The notes: generated by a model from the sequence alone, not told the origin. Counted from the first letter of the stretch, positions 1 to 5,804 are shown. The stretch: DNA of 41,894 nt from a virus (IMGVR_UViG_3300047548_001285:1-41894); one strand, 5' to 3'. Translations and numbers: made by a program.

Positions 1-8
1 TATAAATA
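1..8 (+). promoter_or_regulatory. T4-type late promoter
   Basis: Exact TATAAATA octamer, with a second partial copy (CTAAATA) a few bases downstream. In T4 this octamer is recognised by gp55-RNA polymerase. It sits 40 bases before a short reading frame. Confidence 0.6.
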
Positions 9-47
9 ACAAACTAAATAAACAAACAAGGAAACGAAAGTTCAAAA

Positions 48-164
48 ATGATTAAGTTCGAGCATAATAATAAACCAGCAAAGGCAATGCAGCCAGCATT
101 CGCTAATGCCATGTTTATTGATTATCGCGCCCAAGAAAATACCAGCGGGGCTTTAATTATGTGA
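48..164 (+). CDS. Small protein of 38 residues, function unknown
   Basis: ATG at 48 is preceded by a late promoter and an AAGGAA ribosome-binding-like site about 14 bases upstream. The product starts MIKFEHNN and ends SGALIM; I see no domain, signal peptide or membrane segment. A strong terminator hairpin lies just behind the stop, so this looks like the last gene of a transcript entering from the left. Its reality rests on promoter, ribosome site and terminator, not on homology. Confidence 0.5.
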   Translation: MIKFEHNNKPAKAMQPAFANAMFIDYRAQENTSGALIM

Positions 165-190
165 TGCAAATGTACAGCATCGTTTAATTA

Positions 191-217
191 AAGCCTCGGA
201 GAAATCCGAGGTTTTTT
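191..217 (+). terminator. Rho-independent terminator
   Basis: Six-base GC-rich stem CCTCGG/CCGAGG (194-199 with 206-211), six-base loop, then six T. It separates the 38-residue gene from the RNA gene cluster. Confidence 0.85.
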
Positions 218-220
218 ATT

Positions 221-487
221 GACAGGTAGTTATCCCCTCGGCATAAGGATAACCCTCGACTAGTACTGTCCCGCATGGGAAGGTGGTTTCAGCGAGGAAT
301 GTTATGAAGAATAACTTATTACGCCTGTAGTAGATAGTGGTACTGCAGGCTGCGACAGGATGATAGTAGTTTAACGGTAAAACACCGCCCGGGTGGGTTC
401 GATTCCCTTTCAAGAGCTGGTGCTCAGGGGGGTGATGCAAGTTTCGAAGTCTTGCCTATTGTTTCTACTACAGGCGTAATAAGTTAT
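221..487 (+). ncRNA. Structured RNA candidate ahead of tRNA-Tyr
   Basis: No gene is convincing here, but stems are dense. GACAG 221-225 pairs with CTGTC 266-270, GTTATCC 229-235 with GGATAAC 247-253, CCTCG 254-258 with CGAGG 293-297, and TCCC 269-272 with GGGA 277-280; some of these compete. A 24 bp perfect inverted repeat then encloses a tRNA-like sequence. A TTGACA at 219-224 with CATAAG 17 bases on could be its promoter. I recognise no family. Confidence 0.45.
311..487 (+). repeat. 24 bp perfect inverted repeat around a broken tRNA-like sequence
   Basis: Bases 311-334 are the exact reverse complement of 464-487. The 129 bases between hold a tRNA-style D-arm (TAGTTTAACGGTAAAAC near 367), a T-arm-like GGGTTCGATTCCC near 395-407 and a second imperfect T-arm near 438-456. 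ATGATAG before the D-arm can pair with CTATTGT after that last arm. The whole would fold as a tRNA remnant on a long helix. tRNA-Tyr starts three bases later. Confidence 0.7.
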
Positions 488-489
488 AA

Positions 490-575
490 GCTTGGTCGGC
501 GCAGTGGGAGAGGCGCGACGGACTGTAAATCCGTTCCTTATAGGTGAGTAGGTTCGAATCCAACACCAAGCACCA
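490..575 (+). tRNA. tRNA-Tyr(GTA)
   Basis: Acceptor GCTTGGT pairs with ACCAAGC, discriminator A, encoded CCA. Anticodon GTA at 525-527 in a CTGTAAA loop. The long variable arm is normal for bacterial tRNA-Tyr. Confidence 0.93.
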
Positions 576-583
576 AATTAAAA

Positions 584-661
584 CAGAGTGTACGAGAGCC
601 TGGTTTCTTCCCGCGGCCCTGGAAGCCGTGAACGGTGGTTCGAATCCACCCACTCTGACCA
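584..661 (+). tRNA. tRNA, probably Pro(TGG), with odd anticodon loop
   Basis: Acceptor CAGAGTG pairs with CACTCTG, discriminator A, encoded CCA, good T-arm. The anticodon stem GCGGC/GCCGT closes a CCTGGAA loop, which reads TGG at 620-622 but puts C rather than T at position 33. C1-G72 with A73 fits bacterial Pro identity. Reading GGA (Ser) would break the stem and there is no long variable arm. The D-arm is also irregular. Confidence 0.6.
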
Positions 662-715
662 ATTTTGATGTTTGTATAGCATATAGTCCATAGATGAAGC
701 CGCACTACAATAGAC

Positions 716-799
716 GGACTGGTTACCGTAGTGGCGAACGGCGCGGACTTTTAATCCGCTATACAAACACCGTGGGTTCGAGTCCCACCCAGTCCTCCA
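716..799 (+). tRNA. tRNA-Lys(TTT) with expanded variable region
   Basis: Acceptor GGACTGG pairs perfectly with CCAGTCC; discriminator T, encoded CCA. Anticodon TTT at 750-752 in loop CTTTTAA on a GCGGA stem. The variable region is about 12 bases instead of 5, the D-stem is short, and the T discriminator is unusual for Lys. The tRNA-Lys(CTT) at 4856 shares these traits. Confidence 0.8.
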
Positions 800-804
800 A
801 TTAT

Positions 805-880
805 TGAAGTGTAGCTCAGTTGGTAGAGCATCCCGCTGTTAACGGGACGGTCGCAGGTTCGAGCCCTGCCTCTTCAGCCA
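805..880 (+). tRNA. tRNA-Asn(GTT)
   Basis: Acceptor TGAAGTG with one mismatch, discriminator G (usual for Asn), encoded CCA, anticodon GTT at 838-840. A second tRNA-Asn(GTT) lies at 7541. Confidence 0.93.
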
Positions 881-892
881 ATAAGTAATGAT

Positions 893-1648
893 ATGATACT
901 TGCTGTTATATCGTATCCATATCATTATCACATAACACAGTTAGCAATTAAACATGCGTTAGCCAATGTTGATGGTATCACTGATGTAAAAGTTATTTGG
1001 GATGATAGTTTTATATCGCCACCAAATAATGATTACATACCGTTCAGTAAAATTGTTACTATACCATTGTACATAAAAGGTTGGTATGCACAACAGTTAA
1101 TCAAGTTAAATTTGCATCACGTGTTTGATGATGAGATTTTAATAATGGATGGCGATGCTGTTTTAAACAGCAAGGTTAATCCAAAAAAATATTTCTATGC
1201 ACCGTTAATGGGACAAGAAATAACAAGCTACTCAAAAATCAATGAGCTGTTGCGAATACAGCAATATGACTTTTTAAGTACACGATTTATGTATGTACAA
1301 TCAAGTTGGTTAAACGAATTACACAATTTAAACACAAACATTAACGAATATTATTGTAAACTTGCTAATTCAAATTGGTCACAAAATGGAAGATGGTCAA
1401 TAAGTGAATGGGAGTTAATCCATTCCTTTGTAACAAAAATTAAACGTATTAATAAAGATACAATTCCATTTGAATTTAATCTTTTGGACACAGTCCAGTT
1501 TGAGAAACAATTTTCTCAAAATATGCATTATGTTTTAGAAGGGAAAGACAACTTTGCTGTTGACTTTTATCAAAAACACAGTATAACTGTAAATGAAACT
1601 TTATGGAAACAACTTTATGGTCCCATCGACTATCGGTTAGGTCGCTAG
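893..1648 (+). CDS. Glycosyltransferase-like protein (DUF6492-like)
   Basis: The 251-residue product has a GWYAQQLIKL motif (63-72) followed by MDGDAV with the acidic DGD at 86-88. This arrangement matches GT-A-fold proteins of the DUF6492 kind, where the acidic triplet would hold a metal and nucleotide sugar. The role is inferred: sugar transfer to a phage or host surface or to DNA. A second protein with a similar core lies at 22216. The start is 12 bases after tRNA-Asn with no clear ribosome site. The last 30 bases are also the 5' part of tRNA-Glu, so the C-terminal residues are encoded by tRNA sequence. The gene is very AT-rich like its surroundings. Confidence 0.65.
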   Translation: MILAVISYPYHYHITQLAIKHALANVDGITDVKVIWDDSFISPPNNDYIPFSKIVTIPLYIKGWYAQQLIKLNLHHVFDDEILIMDGDAVLNSKVNPKKYFYAPLMGQEITSYSKINELLRIQQYDFLSTRFMYVQSSWLNELHNLNTNINEYYCKLANSNWSQNGRWSISEWELIHSFVTKIKRINKDTIPFEFNLLDTVQFEKQFSQNMHYVLEGKDNFAVDFYQKHSITVNETLWKQLYGPIDYRLGR

Positions 1649-1693
1649 CCTTTCAAGCTGGAGAGACGGGTTCGACTCCCGTTGGGACTACCA
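1619..1693 (+). tRNA. tRNA-Glu(TTC)
   Basis: Acceptor GGTCCCA pairs with TGGGACT, discriminator A, encoded CCA, anticodon TTC at 1652-1654, normal T-arm. Its first 30 bases overlap the end of the glycosyltransferase-like gene on the same strand. Confidence 0.9.
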
Positions 1694-1706
1694 ATCGCTG
1701 GATTAC

Positions 1707-1778
1707 TATAGAGACGGATGGTGCACTCTGTCTCTTGTGCGTACCAGTAGAGGAGCAGGCGTGGTAACAACCTCTATA
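1707..1778 (+). ncRNA. Stem-closed structured element A
   Basis: TATAGAG 1707-1713 pairs with CTCTATA 1772-1778. Inside, GAGAC 1711-1715 can pair with GTCTC 1730-1734, while TGGTGCAC 1719-1726 can pair with GTGC 1737-1740 plus ACCA 1743-1746, giving a possible pseudoknot. TAGAGG 1748-1753 also competes for CCTCTA 1771-1776. There is no gene and no tRNA T-arm. Family unknown. Confidence 0.4.
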
Positions 1779-1801
1779 AAAACCCCGGCCAACAATTTAG
1801 T

Positions 1802-1909
1802 TTAGACATGCTGTGACCCACGTAGCTAGTGGGCGCCTGGAAGATAACTGCAATGCACGGAAGACGGTTCAAATCCGTTAGGGCCTGATCAGCCCCGCAG
1901 CATGTTTAA
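1802..1909 (+). ncRNA. tRNA-like RNA closed by a 12 bp stem
   Basis: Bases 1802-1813 pair with 1898-1909 (12 bp, one G-T). Inside are a CCCAC/GTGGG hairpin (1817-1821, 1829-1833), a canonical T-arm GACGG/CCGTT with loop TTCAAAT (1863-1879), and a GGGC/GCCC hairpin (from 1881). A CTGCAAT sequence near 1848 resembles a Cys(GCA) anticodon loop but lacks its stem. It has no CCA end. Reading as tRNA-derived is inference. Confidence 0.5.
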
Positions 1910-1920
1910 TGTATTTTAAG

Positions 1921-2003
1921 ACCGCTGGAGTGTGTTGGATACACCTTCTTGCCGTAAAGCGAGAGTGTCCCGGGCAAAGGGTTCGATTCCCTTGGCGGTA
2001 ACC
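1921..2003 (+). tRNA. tRNA-like sequence without CCA
   Basis: D-stem GTGT/ACAC and T-arm AAGGG/CCCTT with loop TTCGATT are good, and ACCGCT pairs with GGCGGT as acceptor. The anticodon arm is abnormal: a 7 bp stem (1946-1952 with 1959-1965) and a six-base loop CGTAAA, so no amino acid can be assigned. The 3' end reads AACCT, not CCA. It may be decayed or need end repair. Confidence 0.5.
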
Positions 2004-2009
2004 TTATAA

Positions 2010-2086
2010 TGGCGCATAGCTCAGTTGGTTAGAGCACTGTCCTGATAAGACAGGGGTGGGTGGTTCGATTCCACCTGCGCCAACCA
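2010..2086 (+). tRNA. tRNA-Ile(GAT)
   Basis: Acceptor TGGCGCA pairs with TGCGCCA, discriminator A, encoded CCA. Anticodon GAT at 2044-2046 in loop CTGATAA. D-arm and T-arm are canonical. Confidence 0.95.
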
Positions 2087-2114
2087 ATTGCCAACAGGGA
2101 GGTCGCGAACTCCT

Positions 2115-2187
2115 TGGTCGTTCGTCTAGGGGACTAGGACACTTGGTTGTACACCGAGAAACATGGGTTCAAAGCCCATACGACAGG
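2115..2187 (+). tRNA. tRNA-like sequence, anticodon position GTA, without CCA
   Basis: The D-arm (TTCGTCTAG...CTAGGAC) is like bacterial tRNA-Glu, the anticodon stem CTTGG/CCGAG is good, and the T-arm ATGGG/CCCAT is perfect. The loop TTGTACA would read GTA at 2149-2151, with a pyrimidine at 37. Only GTCGT/ACGAC of the acceptor pairs and CCA is not encoded. Likely decayed or dependent on 3' end processing. Confidence 0.5.
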
Positions 2188-2259
2188 CATGTCCAAAATA
2201 ACGGTTGTATCAATTTTAAATGAGTTTATAAGTTAATCATAACAACACGGAGGCAGCAA

Positions 2260-2949
2260 ATGACAGTCCAAATTTATAAGGTAGGTGGTGCCGTCCGTGA
2301 CGAGTTTCTGGGCGTTAAGTCTAAAGATATTGACTTTGCTGTTGAGGCTCCTAGTTATGCTGCAATGCGTGATTACATTGCTGTTAACGGCAAGATCTTC
2401 CTAGAGAAGCCTGAGTACTTTACTATTCGAGCCAAGCTGGACGGTGTTGATGCAGACTTTGTTCTGTGTCGTAAGGAGCATGGTTACAGCGATGGCCGTA
2501 GGCCTGATCTAGTTACTGCTGGCGACATTTACGACGATCTGAGTAGGCGTGACTTTACTGTTAACGCAATTGCTATCCGTGTCTTGGACGGCGAGGTGTT
2601 TGATCCTCACGCGGGTGTACGTGACATTGCAAAGCGTACCATCCGCTGTGTTGGTCGTGCTGAGGATCGTTTTAGTGAAGATAGTCTACGTATGATCCGT
2701 GCAGTTCGGTTTCATATCACCAAAGATTTTTGGCTGGATATTGAGATTGTTGATGCGCTGAACAACCAGAAGCTAGTAGACAAGCTGGAGAATGTTAGCA
2801 AGGAGCGGATCCGTGAGGAACTGAATCGTTGCTTTAAGCATAACACTCTGGCCACGCTGATGGCGTTTGAGCGTTTTCCTAAGCTGCGTAATGTTATTTT
2901 TGGTAATGACAATACGCTGTGGCTGGAAGCTACTAACAAGGATAGGTAA
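2260..2949 (+). CDS. cca: CCA-adding enzyme / tRNA nucleotidyltransferase
   Basis: The 229-residue protein carries the class II nucleotidyltransferase signature: GGAVRD (9-14), the metal-binding DID (23-25), RRDFTVNA (96-103) and RFSEDSLRMIRAVRF (137-151) with the EDxxR nucleotide-selecting motif. Such enzymes add or repair CCA at tRNA 3' ends. It is shorter than cellular forms (350-400 residues) and lacks most of the tail domain. ATG follows a GGAGG site. It sits directly after two tRNA-like sequences with no encoded CCA, which suggests it matures or repairs phage tRNAs. CTG and CGT codons are commoner than in neighbours, a hint of separate origin or strong expression. Confidence 0.9.
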   Translation: MTVQIYKVGGAVRDEFLGVKSKDIDFAVEAPSYAAMRDYIAVNGKIFLEKPEYFTIRAKLDGVDADFVLCRKEHGYSDGRRPDLVTAGDIYDDLSRRDFTVNAIAIRVLDGEVFDPHAGVRDIAKRTIRCVGRAEDRFSEDSLRMIRAVRFHITKDFWLDIEIVDALNNQKLVDKLENVSKERIREELNRCFKHNTLATLMAFERFPKLRNVIFGNDNTLWLEATNKDR

Positions 2950-2951
2950 CG

Positions 2952-3206
2952 ATGTATCCATACAGGTACGCATACAGTTATGATGCAAAAAAACACCGTT
3001 ACCTAATTAAGCACCAAGGTGTTTGGAAGATTCTCGAAACATGGGCGATGAAGCCAGATTGGGATGACGATGTAACAGATGTTATTTGGCTTAAGAGCGG
3101 TAACATGATTACAAGTTGGTGGCAATTAAAAGATGGTAAGCGTTATCAACCATATATTGTAAGGGATGAAGAGTTGATGTTAATTCTATTACAGGTTCAA
3201 AGTTGA
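2952..3206 (+). CDS. Hypothetical protein, 84 residues
   Basis: Starts two bases after the CCA-adding enzyme stop, so it is probably co-transcribed. The product (MYPYRYAYSYD...) is rich in Tyr, Trp and Lys, with no recognisable motif, signal peptide or membrane segment. Base composition returns to the AT-rich average. Function unknown. Confidence 0.65.
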   Translation: MYPYRYAYSYDAKKHRYLIKHQGVWKILETWAMKPDWDDDVTDVIWLKSGNMITSWWQLKDGKRYQPYIVRDEELMLILLQVQS

Positions 3207-3208
3207 TA

Positions 3209-3526
3209 ATGTATAAGTTTTTAGTTTGCAAACCACAGCCTGATATTAATGAAAGCGATTGGCTTTATAGTTATAATAGCAAGATGTATCCAAACTTCGA
3301 TAACTCGGTTAAAGAAGCTATCTTAGTTGGTTATTATTCTAGAGCACAGGACAAGTGGATTACAAGTGGCACAGCTATCCATCTAGTAGAAGATTACAGG
3401 AAAGTTCGTAAAGCTTTTCCCGATACTGAAATGTGTTTAATTGTGCTTGGCAATGATATTTCAGATAAAGCAAAAGATAATGTTTACTTTAGATCTTATC
3501 CTAGTATTCCGCCAGAGTTTGTTTAA
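3209..3526 (+). CDS. Hypothetical protein, 105 residues
   Basis: ATG at 3209 lies two bases after the previous stop; a TTG at 3203 in the same frame would overlap it. The product (MYKFLVCKPQPD...) has no motif I recognise. It looks like the third gene of a short operon with the CCA-adding enzyme. After it comes a 350-base stretch of tRNA and tRNA-like sequence. Confidence 0.65.
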   Translation: MYKFLVCKPQPDINESDWLYSYNSKMYPNFDNSVKEAILVGYYSRAQDKWITSGTAIHLVEDYRKVRKAFPDTEMCLIVLGNDISDKAKDNVYFRSYPSIPPEFV

Positions 3527-3608
3527 CTAGGTTAGAGCATTGTGGGTATGGCTGTAATGTATGTCCGCTGGGATAAGTGACTGGACAAACCCTCACTATA
3601 GAATTTTA

Positions 3609-3692
3609 ATTGGGGCGGTTACGGGGGTTCGACTCCCTTGGGTGTAACGTAACTGTATAAACATAGCAGGTTCGAAACTGCTATGCCCCAAT
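3609..3692 (+). ncRNA. Stem-closed element with two T-arm-like hairpins
   Basis: ATTGGGGC 3609-3616 pairs with GCCCCAAT 3685-3692. Inside, GTTAC 3618-3622 pairs with GTAAC 3644-3648 around a T-loop-like GGGTTCGACTCCC, and CATAGCAG 3662-3669 pairs with CTGCTATG 3678-3685 around GTTCGAAA. GTAAC is repeated in tandem at 3644-3653. It has no CCA and no assignable anticodon. Bases 3527-3608 before it hold further hairpins (GTCC/GGAC near 3569-3595) but no gene. Confidence 0.45.
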
Positions 3693-3699
3693 GTTATAA

Positions 3700-3775
3700 G
3701 CCTCGATAGCTCAGTTGGTAGAGCACGTGCCTGAAGAGCATGGTGTGGGTGGTTCGATTCCATCTCGGGGCACCA
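3700..3775 (+). tRNA. tRNA-Phe(GAA)
   Basis: Acceptor GCCTCGA pairs with TCGGGGC (one wobble), discriminator A, encoded CCA. Anticodon GAA at 3733-3735 on a CGTGC/GCATG stem. Confidence 0.94.
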
Positions 3776-3779
3776 GTTT

Positions 3780-3867
3780 AGTACAGTAGGAACAGAAGTG
3801 GCCTTGATGGTATGGCCTGCGGTTGCGGTTCCCCTGCGGGGCGAGGGTTCGATTCCCTCCTGTACTA
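3780..3867 (+). tRNA. tRNA-like sequence without CCA
   Basis: Acceptor AGTACAG pairs perfectly with CTGTACT, and the T-arm GAGGG/CCCTC with loop TTCGATT is canonical. CCCC-TGC-GGGG (3831-3841) would be a class II variable arm. No normal anticodon arm can be found. The 3' end reads ATAA instead of ACCA and is part of the late promoter of the next gene. Confidence 0.5.
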
Positions 3868-3873
3868 TAAATA
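3866..3873 (+). promoter_or_regulatory. T4-type late promoter, leaderless arrangement
   Basis: Exact TATAAATA ending four bases before the ATG of the radical SAM gene, so transcription should begin at or beside the start codon. It overlaps the last bases of the preceding tRNA-like sequence. Confidence 0.7.
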
Positions 3874-3877
3874 TTTT

Positions 3878-4690
3878 ATGCTTTTCATACCTCACGTTGA
3901 TTTTTACATCACGAATGTTTGTAATTTAACTTGTCGTGGTTGTAATAGATTTAATAATTTAGGACTAAAAGGATTTCAACGTTGGAGTGACCATGCAACT
4001 GAAATAGAGCATTGGGCTAAGCGTTTAACTTTTAATAAAATTACTATAATAGGTGGAGAACCAACACTTAATCCTGATTTGGAAAAGTGGTGCATTAATC
4101 TTCGCCGTCTATGGTCAAATACTGAAATATTGATACAATCAAACGGCACGTACAAAACATCTAGTCTTGATTTTTTTCAAGAGTATAATATAGGGTTTGC
4201 AGTAAGTGTGCATGATGAAGAAATGGTTTCTAATATTAAAAAAAATTGGAGCCAAGATACATTCTTAATAGGGGCAACAGTATTTCATCAAAATGCTTTA
4301 GTAGATCATAAAGATTTTTGGGGTGTACATACAAGCAATCCAAAAATAGCATTTGAAGCATGTAGCATGAAATACGACATTACATTCTTTAATGGCAAAT
4401 TATACAAATGCCCGGTAACAGCATTGTTGCCAGAAGTATATAAGCAAAAAGATTTGCGTTTGAATAAAAGACAGTTGGAGTTGATGATGAGATATACACC
4501 TCTTACTCCTTCATGTACGGACGAAGAATTACAAACATTTATTAGCCAGAGAGATACTCCAATTGCAAATTGCGAGTTTTGTCCAAGTAAGTTAAAATGG
4601 CATACCGCATTAGGTGAATTAAAAGAAAATTTACCTAAACCAAAATTTGAAAGATATAATGAAAAAACCAGCAGCAAAAAAGATAGTTAA
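3878..4690 (+). CDS. Radical SAM protein
   Basis: The 270-residue product has the radical SAM cluster motif CNLTCRGC (C15, C19, C22) close to its N-terminus and a GGEPTLNPD motif typical of the SAM-binding strand. Further Cys near residues 163, 177, 211 and 231-234 could bind an auxiliary cluster, as in SPASM/twitch enzymes. The substrate is unknown; peptide or nucleotide modification is possible. ATG at 3878 is chosen because the motif begins 15 residues later and a late promoter lies four bases upstream; an upstream in-frame ATG at 3812 falls inside tRNA-like sequence. One of four radical SAM genes in the window. Confidence 0.85.
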   Translation: MLFIPHVDFYITNVCNLTCRGCNRFNNLGLKGFQRWSDHATEIEHWAKRLTFNKITIIGGEPTLNPDLEKWCINLRRLWSNTEILIQSNGTYKTSSLDFFQEYNIGFAVSVHDEEMVSNIKKNWSQDTFLIGATVFHQNALVDHKDFWGVHTSNPKIAFEACSMKYDITFFNGKLYKCPVTALLPEVYKQKDLRLNKRQLELMMRYTPLTPSCTDEELQTFISQRDTPIANCEFCPSKLKWHTALGELKENLPKPKFERYNEKTSSKKDS

Positions 4691-4853
4691 AAAAGAAACA
4701 AAGAAGAAAAGTAAAGAGCAATTTACAGTAAGCGTTTTTACTGAACGCGGTGCAATATCTCACAAGAAAATTTATGAAAGTGCGGGTTATAAGTTTATTA
4801 AAAGTAAAGTAACTCCAGATAAAGTATTCCTCACGTTTGAGGACAAAGAATAG
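4659..4853 (+). CDS. Small basic protein, 64 residues
   Basis: ATG at 4659 lies inside the end of the radical SAM gene; TTG at 4647 is an alternative. The N-terminal third is almost all Lys and Ala (KKPAAKKIVKKETKKK), followed by a more ordered part ending LTFEDKE. A nucleic-acid-binding or partner role is possible, but I see no known domain. The 32-base overlap suggests translational coupling. Confidence 0.6.
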   Translation: MKKPAAKKIVKKETKKKSKEQFTVSVFTERGAISHKKIYESAGYKFIKSKVTPDKVFLTFEDKE

Positions 4854-4855
4854 TT

Positions 4856-4940
4856 GGACCTGTCTCCTAGCGGCTATGGAAGCAGACTCTTAATCTGTCG
4901 CAGAAATGCATCGTCGGTTCGAGTCCGACCAGGTCCTCCA
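4856..4940 (+). tRNA. tRNA-Lys(CTT) with long variable arm
   Basis: Acceptor GGACCTG pairs perfectly with CAGGTCC, discriminator T, encoded CCA. Anticodon CTT at 4889-4891 in loop CTCTTAA. The variable arm forms GCA-GAAA-TGC, a class II feature not normal for tRNA-Lys. It resembles the tRNA-Lys(TTT) at 716, so the two probably share an ancestor. Confidence 0.82.
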
Positions 4941-4950
4941 ACTTTTACGC

Positions 4951-4979
4951 TTGCACATGAATTATAAATTTGTTATAGT
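4951..4979 (+). promoter_or_regulatory. Sigma-70-type promoter, leaderless arrangement
   Basis: TTGCAC and TATAGT separated by exactly 17 bases. The -10 hexamer ends six bases before the ATG of the next gene, so the predicted transcript starts at the start codon. Confidence 0.7.
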
Positions 4980-4985
4980 GTATCT

Positions 4986-5363
4986 ATGAAAAAGAAACCA
5001 AACCCATTTAAAAAAATTTTAGATAGCGCTCGTAGTGCTCAATTAGGATGGAATGCATGGCATCAAAAGAAAGGTGTCAACAGGCCAGTAAAGCAGTTTA
5101 GTATTACTGAACACGACATTGAAAGAATTTATAATGAACAAGGCGGATTAAGCAAGTGGCTAAAAATTCCACTTAATCCAGATGATGTTTTTAGAAAACA
5201 CTATCCATTAGCACCAAGTCTAGATCGTTTAGATAACGACAAAGATTATACACCTGATAATATTTGCTTAAGTACACGTTTTGAAAATTATGGTTTTAAT
5301 AGAGCGACAGACGAAATTAAAACTGAATGTATAGAACGTATTTCTTCTTCATTAAAGAAATAA
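4986..5363 (+). CDS. Putative HNH-type endonuclease
   Basis: The 125-residue protein has SLDRLDNDKDYTPDNICL near residues 78-95, the D-R-D...Y-x-x-x-N pattern of a phage HNH-like nuclease group, after a helical N-terminal half. Such free-standing nucleases spread by homing. It lies between tRNA-Lys and tRNA-Arg; its stop ends one base before tRNA-Arg begins. An early-type promoter precedes it without a leader. A zinc-binding HNH with classical His pair is not visible, so activity is uncertain. Confidence 0.65.
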   Translation: MKKKPNPFKKILDSARSAQLGWNAWHQKKGVNRPVKQFSITEHDIERIYNEQGGLSKWLKIPLNPDDVFRKHYPLAPSLDRLDNDKDYTPDNICLSTRFENYGFNRATDEIKTECIERISSSLKK

Positions 5364-5440
5364 GCACCGTTAGCTCAACTGGATAGAGCACGGGTCTACG
5401 AAACCTGAGGTTGGAGGTTCGAACCCTCTGCGGTGCACCA
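5364..5440 (+). tRNA. tRNA-Arg(ACG)
   Basis: Acceptor GCACCGT pairs with GCGGTGC, discriminator A, encoded CCA, anticodon ACG at 5398-5400. A34 is normally deaminated to inosine by TadA, presumably the host enzyme. Confidence 0.94.
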
Positions 5441-5446
5441 AATTAT

Positions 5447-5522
5447 GGCTCCTTAGTCGAGTGGTCAAGACGCTGGCCTGTCACGCCGGAAATCACGGGT
5501 TCGAACCCCGTAGGAGTCGCCA
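5447..5522 (+). tRNA. tRNA-Asp(GTC)
   Basis: Acceptor GGCTCCT pairs with AGGAGTC, discriminator G as usual for Asp, encoded CCA, anticodon GTC at 5480-5482. Confidence 0.94.
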
Positions 5523-5529
5523 TTTTTAT

Positions 5530-5628
5530 AGCCCTGCTACGACTCTGGGAAGCCGGCTGGTTGTCTGCTAGTGATACGGTACAGCGTAATGAAAAGCAAA
5601 GTGGGTTCAAATCCCCGTGGGGCTACCA
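5530..5628 (+). tRNA. Unusual tRNA-like sequence with encoded CCA
   Basis: Acceptor AGCCCTG pairs with TGGGGCT, discriminator A, CCA encoded. At 99 bases it has class II length. The T-stem is only 3 bp around TTCAAAT, and the best anticodon stem (GCTGG/CTAGT) closes loop TTGTCTG, which would read GTC with an abnormal T37. The amino acid cannot be named. Confidence 0.5.
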
Positions 5629-5636
5629 ATTTTTAG

Positions 5637-5795
5637 CGCAGACTATTTGAGAAAATCTCAAATAATGAAGATCATAATGACAATAGTCCAAATAATTTAG
5701 TTCCATTATGTCCAACTCATCATCAATATATGCACAGTAGATATAAAAAAGAAATTATTGACATTGTAACAAATTATGTTATTATGCATAAGTAA
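5637..5795 (+). pseudogene. Remnant of an HNH endonuclease gene
   Basis: This stretch has no usable start, but one frame reads through NNEDHNDNSPNNLVPLCP and THHQYMHSRYKKEIIDIV to a stop. It is the C-terminal half of an HNH motif: D-H-x-D-x-N-x-x-N-L-x-x-L-C-P-x-x-H. The intact HNH gene at 24080 has the matching DHIDGNSDNNKLENLRLLCP. A 9 bp hairpin lies at its left end. It is probably the tail of a homing nuclease left beside a tRNA. Confidence 0.75.
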
Positions 5796-5804
5796 GTTTA
5801 GTTA

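Noticed and set aside
216-766. Open frames on the minus strand across the first tRNAs
   Set aside because: They run antisense through tRNA genes and stem-loops with no ribosome site; they are by-products of structured RNA sequence.
1694-1920. tmRNA or group I intron
   Set aside because: No tag reading frame, no alanine-type G3-T70 acceptor with CCA, and no intron core motifs were found; tRNA-Glu and tRNA-Ile on either side are uninterrupted.
3812-3877. Longer radical SAM protein starting at 3812
   Set aside because: The extra 22 residues (MACGCGSPAGRGF...) are encoded by tRNA-like sequence and the late promoter; ATG at 3878 fits better.
5411-5650. 79-residue plus-strand frame
   Set aside because: It passes through tRNA-Arg, tRNA-Asp and the tRNA-like sequence; no coding signature.
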